A stretch of DNA of 64,000 bases, from assembly GCA_035390885.1 (NCBI GenBank), contig DAOOUW010000004.1, positions 1-64,000 of the forward strand, read 5' to 3'. Below, one piece after another: positions 8,974-17,511 of this stretch (its first letter is position 1; every line of letters starts with the position of its first letter). The DNA is from JAOAFT01 sp035390885. Its GTDB lineage: Bacteria > Bacteroidota > Ignavibacteria > UBA10030. Below the pieces are notes generated by a model. That model made no database searches. It had not been told where the DNA came from and saw nothing but the letters and a program-made list of their open reading frames with translations. The translations under genes and the position numbers were made by a program.

Positions 8974-9684
8974 ATGAAACTGCATAAAATATCAATATGT
9001 ACATTAACAATACTGACGATAGCAATGGTTATTGTTGGGGGATGCCAACAACCGACTGAACCAATAGCAACTGAAGACACTCAGAATGAATTATCAGTAA
9101 CTTCACTAAAAAAGACTGCCGGTACAGGATGGGACCATGGTTACTTCTGGTCCTTATATCGGGAAGGTGGATCAGCAAGCATAACATTCCCCAGTGCAGG
9201 CACGTATGCCGGCAATTTTGCTATTAGTTATAGCAATGTAACCGATGTAGTTGGCGGTAAAGGTTGGAATCCAGGCTCTGCTAGAAATGTCAACTATAAC
9301 ATCGGCGCTCTAAGTGGAAGCTATAATTTTGTTGGTGTCTATGGGTGGACGACAAATCCTCTTATTGAATATTACGTTGCGGAGAAAGGCTCTGTAACAG
9401 GCGGAACATATATAAATTCTGTAACCAGCGATGGACATTCTTACAGCGTTTATAAGCAGCAGCGAGTCAATGCACCCTCTATTATAGGCACTGCAACATT
9501 TTGGCAATACAAAGATACCTGGGGCGGCGCGTCAACTGGTTCGAACCGCACAGTAACTATGTCCAACCATATTAACAATTGGAAGAGTAAAGGCGGACAG
9601 GGCTTTGGAAGTTACAATTACATGATATTTGCATTGGAGGCGTGGGGTGGTAAAAGTGGATATATCAATGCAACCGTGTGGTGA
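8974..9684 (+). CDS. GH11 endo-1,4-beta-xylanase, lipoprotein
   Basis: 236 residues counted from the ATG at 8974, chosen because GAAGGAAGGG lies 12 nt upstream and because this start gives a clean lipoprotein signal with lipobox IVGGC and Cys24; a frame extension back to 8893 would put charged residues ahead of it. The GH11 jelly roll covers about 50-236. E132 in NPLIEYYVAE is the nucleophile and E222 in MIFALEAWGG the acid/base. NVNYNIGALSG, with one residue between N and Y, and the aromatic-rich strands are also typical. It cleaves the xylan backbone. Lipid anchoring suggests activity at the cell surface or in the outer membrane. A strong terminator follows 50 nt downstream. Confidence 0.92.
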   Translation: MKLHKISICTLTILTIAMVIVGGCQQPTEPIATEDTQNELSVTSLKKTAGTGWDHGYFWSLYREGGSASITFPSAGTYAGNFAISYSNVTDVVGGKGWNPGSARNVNYNIGALSGSYNFVGVYGWTTNPLIEYYVAEKGSVTGGTYINSVTSDGHSYSVYKQQRVNAPSIIGTATFWQYKDTWGGASTGSNRTVTMSNHINNWKSKGGQGFGSYNYMIFALEAWGGKSGYINATVW

Positions 9685-9737
9685 TAGGTACGGTTCTATG
9701 TATTGAAAAAACTCTTTTGATCATTTGTTATCTTTAT

Positions 9738-9775
9738 AAGGCCGGCCGGTTTTCAAAGCCGCCGGCCTTTTCTGT
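9738..9775 (+). terminator. Intrinsic terminator after the GH11 gene
   Basis: AAGGCCGGC at 9738-9746 pairs with GCCGGCCTT at 9761-9769, a 9-bp GC-rich stem, followed by TTTCTGTTT. Confidence 0.85.
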
Positions 9776-9874
9776 TTCACTAAACAATTCAGAAGAGTAA
9801 AAATATAAACAATACTGCGCTGGTAATAAGCGCTTTGAAATTCTGTAAATCTTGAAGAACCCAAAATAATTTTG

Positions 9875-9898
9875 TAACCTCAAATAGAGGTTATTTTT
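9875..9898 (+). terminator. Terminator-like hairpin
   Basis: TAACCTC (9875-9881) and GAGGTTA (9887-9893) form a 7-bp stem with an AAATA loop, followed by TTTTT at 9894-9898. Confidence 0.6.
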
Positions 9899-10040
9899 GA
9901 ATACAAAATAAATCAACTCAAGCCAGAAATTTTTATCATGATTTTTTCTCAATTAAACGAAAGGCTTTCTGTATTATAAAAATTGCACTAGAGAACATCG
10001 TATCGTTTATCTTTTCTTAATTATTAAAGGCGTCGTTTCA

Positions 10041-10868
10041 ATGAGAGGTTGGTTAAATTTATTTTTACTGACAATAATGATTCTTGGTAATGGATGTTCG
10101 CAAAAAGTTCCTGAACATTTTATATTGGTTAAAGGCGGTACTTTTAAGAACAATAGATCAAACTACTACGGAAAAAATGTATCGGTGTCGAATTTCTATA
10201 TTGGTAAATACGAGATAACTCAAAAAGAATGGATTGAGGTAATGGGGAATAATCCATCACAATTCAAAGGCGATAACCTGCCAGTAGAAATGGTAAGTTG
10301 GTATGATTGTATTGAGTATTGCAATCGAAGGAGTCAAAAAGAGGAGTTAAAACCTTACTATCAAATTGAGAAGAATAAAAAAGATCCAGGTAATGATAAT
10401 GATTTCGATGATGTGAAGTGGATTGTAACAATCAATTCGGGAGCAAATGGATACCGACTGCCTACAGAAATAGAGTGGGAATATGCTGCAAGTGGAGGTC
10501 AGTTGAGTAAAAATTATCTATACAGCGGAAGCAATGATATAAATGAAGTTGCTTGGTATTGGAGAAATTCAGGAGATAAATTTTTAACAGAATATTGGTC
10601 ATGGCCTGTGATAGAACAAAATCACAATAAAACGAATCCTGTTGGTATTAAAAAACCCAATGAGTTAGGTCTTTACGATATGTCAGGGAATGTACGGGAA
10701 TGGTGTTGGGAATGGTATAAAAGTAATGACGATGAGCCTATAAGAAAGATTTGGAAAGGCGGCGGATGGCTTGGAGCTGAATTCTGCTGCGAATTGTCTT
10801 ATCTAGGTGGTTTTGAAGCCAATGGCAAAGGTCCCGATCAAGGCTTGCGTGTATGCCGAAGCAAGTAA
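10041..10868 (+). CDS. SUMF/FGE-sulfatase-domain lipoprotein
   Basis: 275 residues with a lipoprotein signal (lipobox LGNGC, Cys19). Residues about 30-275 match the formylglycine-generating-enzyme fold: VKGGTF, the EITQKEWIEVMGNNPS block, PVEMVSWYDCIEYCN, GYRLPTEIEWEYAA, GLYDMSGNVREW and a final GLRVCR. The usual RGGSW segment is altered to KGGGWLGAEFCC, so the paired catalytic cysteines of true formylglycine-generating enzymes cannot be confirmed. Members of this superfamily in Bacteroidota include GldJ/GldK-like T9SS lipoproteins and polysaccharide-locus proteins of unknown function. A structural or carbohydrate-related role is as likely as catalysis. Confidence 0.8.
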   Translation: MRGWLNLFLLTIMILGNGCSQKVPEHFILVKGGTFKNNRSNYYGKNVSVSNFYIGKYEITQKEWIEVMGNNPSQFKGDNLPVEMVSWYDCIEYCNRRSQKEELKPYYQIEKNKKDPGNDNDFDDVKWIVTINSGANGYRLPTEIEWEYAASGGQLSKNYLYSGSNDINEVAWYWRNSGDKFLTEYWSWPVIEQNHNKTNPVGIKKPNELGLYDMSGNVREWCWEWYKSNDDEPIRKIWKGGGWLGAEFCCELSYLGGFEANGKGPDQGLRVCRSK

Positions 10869-10958
10869 ATCAAAACCTGAGCGATAACCACAATAGCAAA
10901 TTTTGTATTAGTAAATGGATAATTTTATAACAGATGTTTGTAAATAGAAAGTTATTGT

Positions 10959-11549
10959 ATGAAAAAACTTGTCTATCTGTGTTCTCTGCTGGTTTTGTTA
11001 ACTTCGTTGAATTGTTCAAAAAAGGACGATAATCCTATAGCAACGGATGGAGCAAATAACAGTTCTGTTAATGTACTATTCTATGATTCATTTGAAGAAA
11101 ATGGTATGGGCTCTTTGCGCGGCTGGTCATATTATGATAGTTCATATAATAAGTATTTTTCATTCTCGACTGATGTGCCAGATAATTCAAGCAAATATTC
11201 TTTGTGTATTGAAAATGATTCGATTAGTGGACCCTATATCTTTCGAATTTTGAAAAATCAATCAATCGTGAATCAAAGAATTCTGGTGTTTGACTTTTGG
11301 GCAAAAGGGGAAGGTGGAACATTGCTTTCAGTTGAAATTGCATTGAATGATTCAGTCAATGGATTCAGTTTGTTAATGAATACTGATGCACAATGGAGGC
11401 ATGTCATTGATACATTGCGCGACGAACTGAATCTGTATTCCCCGAATTCTGATTCTCTTATGATTATCATAGGCGGCGTTAATTACGATCCAAATCGGCA
11501 TAAAATATTTTTAGATGAATTCAAAATTTCTGAACTCATCAGCCAATAA
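10959..11549 (+). CDS. Hypothetical lipoprotein, probable jelly-roll domain
   Basis: 196 residues. The N-terminus has a lipoprotein signal (lipobox TSLNC, Cys20) followed by a Ser/Asn/Asp-rich linker. The rest opens with LFYDSFEENG and continues with alternating beta-strands ending FLDEFKISEL, a pattern seen in carbohydrate-binding and LamG-like jelly rolls of extracellular proteins, but no specific family is recognised. It lies 90 nt after the SUMF gene and may share its transcript. Function unknown. Confidence 0.65.
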   Translation: MKKLVYLCSLLVLLTSLNCSKKDDNPIATDGANNSSVNVLFYDSFEENGMGSLRGWSYYDSSYNKYFSFSTDVPDNSSKYSLCIENDSISGPYIFRILKNQSIVNQRILVFDFWAKGEGGTLLSVEIALNDSVNGFSLLMNTDAQWRHVIDTLRDELNLYSPNSDSLMIIIGGVNYDPNRHKIFLDEFKISELISQ

Positions 11550-11598
11550 CTTAAGCTCTAATAATACACAAACTATTTCAAGTAAATGATTTTGCGAA

Positions 11599-11725
11599 AA
11601 AGATTGTTGCCTCGATACGCCTTACGGCACCTCGGCAACCGATTCTCTGACGGTGGCTGAGGTGGATATCAGTCCGTATCGAACCCACCATTTTGGTTTC
11701 CTTTTCTTTCGCCAATTTTATTGTT
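11599..11725 (+). repeat. Dispersed intergenic repeat, copy A
   Basis: About 125 bp highly similar to 61561-61686, for example TTGCCTCGATACGCCTTACG in both copies. Internal pairs conserved in both copies include CGATACG with CGTATCG, and in this copy CACCTC with GAGGTG, so it can fold on itself. It ends with the shared ACCATTTTGGTT and a T-rich tail with TTTCGCC. It lies just after the lipoprotein gene. Confidence 0.8.
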
Positions 11726-11923
11726 TTACTTCATCTTATACTTCTATTGCTACCGTTATTGCATAATCTGGGTTAAACTTCTTCAATAAAAACAAATTGT
11801 CTCTGAGAAGAGACACAAAATCTGTACGAGAAAAATTCTGTAGCCCCGTATCTATGTTATTTTTTTGCTACTTTCATTTTTCTGAGCAATTTTGGATAAA
11901 AATTATGCTTTATTCTCTCTGAT

Positions 11924-11962
11924 AAAAAAACGGGCAAGCCGTAGGTAGTATTGGCTTGCCCG
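11924..11962 (-). terminator. Strong minus-strand intrinsic terminator
   Basis: CGGGCAAGCC at 11931-11940 pairs with GGCTTGCCCG at 11953-11962 (10 bp, perfect). On the minus strand the stem is followed by seven T residues (A run at 11924-11930). No protein gene on the minus strand precedes it for more than 2 kb, which suggests an RNA gene. Confidence 0.75.
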
Positions 11963-11966
11963 TAGA

Positions 11967-12120
11967 TGCAGTGTGGTATTTTCTCCTTGCCTGCTTTTTG
12001 TCATTGGGCAACTCATTCTTCACATCCTTCCCCCGGGAGGATGAGAGAATGTGTAGTGATTTGCCCTTTGCCTAAATTGTTCAGCAAGGTTGAGAACAAT
12101 TAAAACTTTCATCTTCTGCA
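11967..12120. ncRNA. Candidate structured non-coding RNA, 6S-like architecture, strand uncertain
   Basis: Nested complementary pairs span the segment: TGCAG 11967-11971 with CTGCA 12116-12120; CCTTGC 11985-11990 with GCAAGG 12084-12089, flanked by TTCT / GAGAA; GGGCAA 12006-12011 with TTGCCC 12061-12066; CATTCT 12014-12019 with AGAATG 12046-12051; CATCCT 12023-12028 with AGGATG 12038-12043, around a CCCCCGGG tip. The result is one long hairpin with a large internal bubble, the general plan of 6S RNA. Intrinsic terminators lie outside it on both strands (11924-11962 minus, 12127-12149 plus), so either strand could be the gene. Family identity is not established. Confidence 0.45.
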
Positions 12121-12126
12121 ATACAA

Positions 12127-12149
12127 TCACCCGAATGGGTGAATTTTTC
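12127..12149 (+). terminator. Intrinsic terminator, plus strand
   Basis: TCACCC (12127-12132), GAAT-type loop, GGGTGA (12137-12142), then ATTTTTCT. It would end a transcript from the candidate RNA or from the lipoprotein genes. Confidence 0.6.
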
Positions 12150-12177
12150 TTAGAAATTGTATTTACATCGATATTTA

Positions 12178-12195
12178 ATACCCTATTTAGGGTAT
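12178..12195. promoter_or_regulatory. Perfect 8-bp inverted repeat, possible operator
   Basis: ATACCCTA and TAGGGTAT separated by TT, in AT-rich DNA about 120 bp before the TPR membrane protein gene. The role is inferred only from symmetry and position. Confidence 0.3.
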
Positions 12196-12317
12196 ATCCA
12201 GTATAAAAGTCTGCTTATAAAAGCTTATGTAGAGAACAGAATGTTCCTTTACAATTTTTTTCAGTATATGATTTTATTTTTTTCTATTATTGATGAAAAC
12301 AAATCCGGAAGAAAACC

Positions 12318-14015
12318 TTGAGCCATCAAATTTTGCAGATTCAATCAAATCAACAAATAACAAAATATCTCATTGCAGGATTTGCTGCTCTTATAACATT
12401 TTTTGTTTTCTTTCCGGCGACACAATGCTCATTTACAAATTGGGATGATAATTTCCTTGTAACACAAAATCCTATCATTCGAGATTTGTCATGGAATGGA
12501 ATTGCAAAAATGTTTACTTCCTATTCTGTGAATCATTATCACCCGTTGGTATTATGTTCATACGCAATTGAGTATAAGCTGTTTGGTCTGTCGCCGTATT
12601 ATTTTCACCTCACGAATATTTTACTCCATTCATTGAACGTCTTTTTTATTTCGCTGCTGACACAATACATTTCAAAGAATATCCTCATTGCTTTATTTGT
12701 CGGATTGGTTTTCGGCATTCATCCCCTGCGTGTCGAATCGGTAGCATGGATTGCAGAACGGAAGGATGTACTTTCTACATTCTTTATGTTGCTTTCATTC
12801 TTGTGCTACATTCGTTTCCGTTCTTCGAAAAAATCTTTACTCTACTTAGCAACTCTTCTGCTCTTTTTCTGTTCATTACTTTCGAAAGCAATGGCTGTAA
12901 CGCTTCCGCTACTTTTCCTACTCTATGATTACTACGAAGATGGAAAAATTACAAAAGAGCAAGTCATAAACGTTCTACCCCTACTTGCTCTCTCGCTTAT
13001 TTTCGGTATCATCGCTATTTTTGCACAGTACTCAAGTGGAGCTTCTCCGAAAGATCCCTCATTCAATATCATCAAATCGATTTTTCTTGTTTCCTACAAT
13101 ATAATTTTTTACTGCCTGAAATTTTTTGTCCCACTCAATTTGGTCCCAATGCATCCATACCCTGAAATTGTTGGGGAAAGTTATCCACTATTATTCTGGC
13201 TCTCTCCGCTTGTTGTTGGTATCATTGTATATGTACTCTATCGTTATTTTCGATCTCAGCGTTTTATTGTATTTGGATTCTTATTTTACGTTCTATCGTT
13301 ACTTCCTGTTTCCCAATTCATTCCAGTTGGAAAAGCATACGTCGCAGATCGCTTTAGCTATGTGCCTTTGTTTGGAATTATGCTCATCGTTGGATATGCG
13401 CTTTTTAAACTCTGGGAATCATATCGCAATCGTCAATGGATATGGATAATCATCGGATTGATTTTTGGAACTTTTGTCTATTGGGGAATTGGAACTCGAC
13501 AGCAAATAGATGTATGGAAAACAAGTACTTCGTTATGGTCGAGAGTTGTCCAGATGAGTCCTCGATTTGCAGAAGGATATTGTAATCTCGGAACAGCGCT
13601 TGCAGAAGAAGGAAAAGCCGATGACGCGCTGGCAAATTTTAACATTGCAATATCGTTCGATCCTTTTGACGAAGAATTTTATTATAATCGAGGATTATTA
13701 TACTTGAACACAGGCAATTTTGAGAAAGCAATCGAAGATTTTTCATCTGTTATTACACTGAATCCGCAAAACGTTTTTGCTTATGTGCTTCGAGGCGATG
13801 CGTACACAAAATCAGGATCGTATGAAAATGCAATTTCCGATTATGAATATATCTTACAATATTTCCCTGCTGTTATTGATGTAAGAATAAAGAAATTGAG
13901 AGCTTTGGTGGCGAGTGGAAATGCTAAAGCCGCATTGGTAGAGAAGAATAAATTACTATCTCTCGGAGTTTCTGCCGATAGTGTATCGGCTATTATGTTA
14001 GGGAATTCCAAATAA
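12318..14015 (+). CDS. Multi-pass membrane glycosyltransferase-like protein with C-terminal TPRs (TMTC/DUF1736-like)
   Basis: 565 residues from a TTG at 12318, preceded by CCGGAAGAAA. The N-terminal two thirds hold about ten hydrophobic segments. The first periplasmic loop carries NWDDNFLV, NHYHPLV and later FGIHPLRVESVAWIAERKD, the acidic and His-rich loops of GT-C fold O-mannosyl-transferase relatives. Residues about 410-530 form three tetratricopeptide repeats (AEGYCNLGTALAEEGKADDA and two more). Such proteins are predicted to use lipid-linked sugars in protein glycosylation; the substrate is unknown. An overlapping ATG at 12293 opens a different frame that stops early, so the true N-terminus is uncertain. 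Confidence 0.8.
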   Translation: MSHQILQIQSNQQITKYLIAGFAALITFFVFFPATQCSFTNWDDNFLVTQNPIIRDLSWNGIAKMFTSYSVNHYHPLVLCSYAIEYKLFGLSPYYFHLTNILLHSLNVFFISLLTQYISKNILIALFVGLVFGIHPLRVESVAWIAERKDVLSTFFMLLSFLCYIRFRSSKKSLLYLATLLLFFCSLLSKAMAVTLPLLFLLYDYYEDGKITKEQVINVLPLLALSLIFGIIAIFAQYSSGASPKDPSFNIIKSIFLVSYNIIFYCLKFFVPLNLVPMHPYPEIVGESYPLLFWLSPLVVGIIVYVLYRYFRSQRFIVFGFLFYVLSLLPVSQFIPVGKAYVADRFSYVPLFGIMLIVGYALFKLWESYRNRQWIWIIIGLIFGTFVYWGIGTRQQIDVWKTSTSLWSRVVQMSPRFAEGYCNLGTALAEEGKADDALANFNIAISFDPFDEEFYYNRGLLYLNTGNFEKAIEDFSSVITLNPQNVFAYVLRGDAYTKSGSYENAISDYEYILQYFPAVIDVRIKKLRALVASGNAKAALVEKNKLLSLGVSADSVSAIMLGNSK

Positions 14016-14084
14016 AGTTGTGATATATTAAACTTTTTCTACGTCAATCATTGTAGAACATATCCAGCAATCCGATCAAACTGA

Positions 14085-17000
14085 TTAGATCACGATTCCT
14101 TCTTTTAACGTTGCAAGGAATGATTCCATTTCTTCAAGCCGTTCACTCGGCGATGCGCGATGAGGAATATGCGTAACAAGATACAATTGTTTCCCGTTTT
14201 GCTTGAGTGTGCAGCGATACGATTTTAGTTCCGGAATTTTCTTCATCAATTGTTGAAATGGCGCAGATTCACCTTCATAAAAAGTTGTAACATCTGATGG
14301 TGGAAAATGAAGCGTAACGGTATCGCCTTGAAGCTCTACCTTTATAAATCCAAGAGCTGCAGCGCTTTTTCGAATTTCAACGACTTTGAAAAGATGTTCT
14401 ACCTCTTCAGGATATTCACCAAAGCGATCGCGCAGCTCTGCACGAAGATTCTGTAACTCGCCATTTGTAGAAACTCGATACAACCTTCGATAGACATCGA
14501 GCCGTTCGGAATCATGTTCTATATAGATTTCTGGAATGTACGCATCTACATCAACTTCAATCACTGTATCCGGCAAATTTTTCTTTCCAACGGTACGCTG
14601 TTCCGGAAAGAGATCGGAAAATTCTTTCTCTTTTAATTCCTGCACCGCTTCATCAACGATGCGCTGGTACATTTCGAATCCCATTTCCATAATAAAACCC
14701 GATTGCTCAGAGCCAAGCAAATTACCCGCCCCACGAATTTCTAGATCTCGCATTGCCAGGTTAAAACCTGAACCAAGCTCAGTAAACTCTTCCAGCGCCT
14801 GCAATTTACGGAGTGTTTGATGTGGTAATACCGAGAACGGCGGCGTGAGAAGATATGCGTACGCCTGAACATTCGAACGACCGACGCGTCCACGCAACTG
14901 GTACAATTCGGCTAAACCAAATCGGTCTGCACGGTTGATAATAATTGTATTGACGCTTGGAATATCAATTCCCGACTCGATAATTTTTGTGCAAATCAAT
15001 ACATCAAATTTCTTATCAAAGAAATCGAGCATTGTATGTTCAAGTTCATGTCCTTTCATTTGTCCATGGGCAATTCGATAGCGAGCGGTCGGCACTAACG
15101 CTTGAAGCATCTGTTGTACGTTTTCAATATTCTGTACACGGTCGTGAACAAAGTATACCTGCCCGCCGCGATGCAATTCTTTTAGTATTGCCTCACGAAT
15201 GAGATTCGTATCAAACTCTGCGATTTCTGTTTGGATAGGAAGTCGATTTTTGGGCGGAGTTGTAATGAGAGAAAGATCTCGCGCGCCAAGAAGCGAAAAT
15301 TGTAACGTGCGAGGAATGGGCGTTGCCGTTAAGGTCAATGTATCCACCGTTGCTCGCATCTGTCGTAATTTTTCTTTGGCTGCAACGCCAAAGCGATGTT
15401 CTTCATCAATAATGAGAAGCCCGAGGTCTTTGAATTGAACATCCTTCGAAAGCAACCGATGCGTTCCGATTAGAATATCAATAGAACCAGCCTTCAACGC
15501 TTCGAGAATAGCATTTTGCTCTTTCCTGGTTCTGAATCTATTAATCATTTCAACACGAACCGAGTACCGCTCGACACGCTCGCGAAATGTTTGATAATGT
15601 TGTTGAGCAAGAATTGTCGTTGGCACCAGCACGGCGACTTGTTTGTTGTTCATTACAGCCTTGAACGCTGCACGCACGGCAATCTCGGTTTTCCCAAACC
15701 CAACATCGCCACAAATAAGTCGATCCATTGGCGATGGATTTTCCATATCTCTTTTTACTTCTTCCGTTGTACGAGCCTGATCGGGCGTATCTTCATAGAT
15801 GAAGGAAGCTTCGAGTTCTTTTTGCCAGTGTGCATCTGGCGCGCAGGCAAATCCTGATTCATGCTTTCGTTTTGCATAGAGCAAGATAAGATCGCGGGCA
15901 ATGTCTTTAATCTTTTTGCGTGCATGCGCCTTCAACCGATTCCAATCCGGTGTGCCAAGTTTCGACAGCTTCGGAACATGCCCTTCCTGCGATGAATACT
16001 TCTGAACTCTGTTTAAGGAGTTAAGATTGACATACAATGTGTCTCGTCCATCGTAGAGAAGTTTCATTACTTCTGTTTCGACGCCATTGATGCGCAATTT
16101 TTGAAGCCCCGCAAACTTCCCAATTCCATAGTCTTGATGCACAACAAAATCCCCGCGCCGAAGTTGTACCAGTTCCTTTTGAGAAATTCCATGGAACCGC
16201 TTTCGAGAGGAAAGTTTGCGCTGCTTCCGCCTACCAAAAATTTCGTGCTCGGTGAAAATAGCAAGTCTGACATCAGGAAAAATAAATCCATGGTGAAGCG
16301 CTTCGGAATGAATTTTATATTGCAGTTGAGCAGATCCATTCAGTCGTTGAGAATCTTCATTGTAAGATGGATTTGTAACTTCTTCTTCGATTAACTCTTC
16401 GAGACGTTGCGCTTCGTCGTTTGAATCTGCAAGGATCAATACATTGTACTGCTGCTCGTTGTAATGCCGAATTTGTTCGATGAGTCGCCGAATGCTTCCT
16501 TGAATTGGCGGATGCTGTGATGAACCAAATTGAATGCTTCCATTCGATCCTTGTTCGAAGGAAGTGTGAAGAATGCGAGGGCGCTGTGATATACTTTCCT
16601 CAAGCGCTTCCCATGAAAAAGTGGATGCATATCCCTCAAGCTGCAGCTCTTCGACTTCTTTTTGACAAAGCACAGGTCCATCAATGAATAAAAGAGTGTT
16701 CGATGGCAAATAATCAAAAATGGAAGTTGGTTGATTTCCGCGCTCATCGGTAAGGTTCGAAATATCGGGAACAAAGACGGCTGCCGAAAGCTCACGAATG
16801 GAACGCTGGGAAACAACATCGAACTCCCGAATTGATTCAATTGTATCTCCCCAAAATTCCAATCGAATTGGATGTTCGCCAATGAAAGGGAACACATCCA
16901 CAATTCCACCTCGTACAGCATAGTCGCCGTACTCTTCCACAAAATCTTTTTTTTCGAATCCAAAATCATTCAGTTGCGACAGCAAATCTTGAAAAGGATA

Positions 17001-17444
17001 TTCATGTTGAGCAGAAATCTTGATGATGTGCGAAGTAAATTGTTCCGGCGATGGCAAGCGCGCAGTGAGAGCCTCCGCCGATGCAATTAGTAAAATGTTC
17101 GATGATTGCGAGAGTGCAAGGAGTGATTCGATTTTAGCAATCAGCGCTGTAATATCTAATTGGTAAGATTTATGGTTTGGCGGCGCAACGTATAAGCGTA
17201 CGGAAGAATCATCGAGGATTCGTGTACAATCATCGTAGATTTCTTCCGCTCGATCTTTCTCTGATGTAACTACAAGAACAACGCCACGGTACTGTTGATG
17301 AAGGGAAGCAGTAAACAGGGAAAGAAGAGAACCGCGTATTCCAGAAATAGTAATAGGATTGGTTGAAGTGAGCTGGCGAAGCTCATTCTCGAATTTTGAA
17401 AATGTCGAGGTAGATTGCAGTTGTTGTAAAAGCTCATCCAGCAT
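14085..17444 (-). CDS. mfd: Transcription-repair coupling factor Mfd
   Basis: 1119 residues, normal for Mfd. In order: UvrB-like damage/UvrA interaction region (about 1-330), the CarD-like RNA-polymerase interaction domain around LRRGDFVVHQDYGIGKFAG, the superfamily 2 translocase with Walker A GDVGFGKTE, the DEEH box in LLIIDEEHRFG, motif III TLTATPIPRT and motif VI YQLRGRVGRS, then the TRCF C-terminal domain. It releases RNA polymerase stalled at lesions and recruits UvrA. It ends 70 bp from the convergent TPR membrane protein gene, and a TTCTAC / GTAGAA hairpin lies between them. It follows typA on the same strand after 67 bp. Confidence 0.97.
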   Translation of the reverse strand: MLDELLQQLQSTSTFSKFENELRQLTSTNPITISGIRGSLLSLFTASLHQQYRGVVLVVTSEKDRAEEIYDDCTRILDDSSVRLYVAPPNHKSYQLDITALIAKIESLLALSQSSNILLIASAEALTARLPSPEQFTSHIIKISAQHEYPFQDLLSQLNDFGFEKKDFVEEYGDYAVRGGIVDVFPFIGEHPIRLEFWGDTIESIREFDVVSQRSIRELSAAVFVPDISNLTDERGNQPTSIFDYLPSNTLLFIDGPVLCQKEVEELQLEGYASTFSWEALEESISQRPRILHTSFEQGSNGSIQFGSSQHPPIQGSIRRLIEQIRHYNEQQYNVLILADSNDEAQRLEELIEEEVTNPSYNEDSQRLNGSAQLQYKIHSEALHHGFIFPDVRLAIFTEHEIFGRRKQRKLSSRKRFHGISQKELVQLRRGDFVVHQDYGIGKFAGLQKLRINGVETEVMKLLYDGRDTLYVNLNSLNRVQKYSSQEGHVPKLSKLGTPDWNRLKAHARKKIKDIARDLILLYAKRKHESGFACAPDAHWQKELEASFIYEDTPDQARTTEEVKRDMENPSPMDRLICGDVGFGKTEIAVRAAFKAVMNNKQVAVLVPTTILAQQHYQTFRERVERYSVRVEMINRFRTRKEQNAILEALKAGSIDILIGTHRLLSKDVQFKDLGLLIIDEEHRFGVAAKEKLRQMRATVDTLTLTATPIPRTLQFSLLGARDLSLITTPPKNRLPIQTEIAEFDTNLIREAILKELHRGGQVYFVHDRVQNIENVQQMLQALVPTARYRIAHGQMKGHELEHTMLDFFDKKFDVLICTKIIESGIDIPSVNTIIINRADRFGLAELYQLRGRVGRSNVQAYAYLLTPPFSVLPHQTLRKLQALEEFTELGSGFNLAMRDLEIRGAGNLLGSEQSGFIMEMGFEMYQRIVDEAVQELKEKEFSDLFPEQRTVGKKNLPDTVIEVDVDAYIPEIYIEHDSERLDVYRRLYRVSTNGELQNLRAELRDRFGEYPEEVEHLFKVVEIRKSAAALGFIKVELQGDTVTLHFPPSDVTTFYEGESAPFQQLMKKIPELKSYRCTLKQNGKQLYLVTHIPHRASPSERLEEMESFLATLKEGIVI

Positions 17445-17511
17445 AGAAATGTTTCTATTCCACTACAATTCTTTTTACCCTATCGTTCACTGCTACGAAT
17501 GATGAGCGAAC

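Larger units (their letters stand above)
9685..10040. other. Intergenic region with two terminator-like hairpins
   Basis: 356 bases. Hairpins at 9738-9771 and 9875-9893 are each followed by T runs. Nothing coding is supported between them; a small transcript of about 100 nt is conceivable. The region after 9900 presumably holds the promoter of the SUMF-domain gene. Confidence 0.45.
11550..12317. other. 768-bp intergenic region: repeat copy A, candidate structured RNA, inverted repeats
   Basis: No protein gene is supported. From left to right it has repeat copy A (11599-11725), a small hairpin TGTCTC / GAGACA near 11799-11816, a minus-strand terminator (11924-11962), a long foldable segment (11967-12120), a plus-strand terminator (12127-12149) and a palindrome at 12178-12195 (ATACCCTA, TT, TAGGGTAT) that could be an operator upstream of the TPR membrane protein gene. 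Confidence 0.6.
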
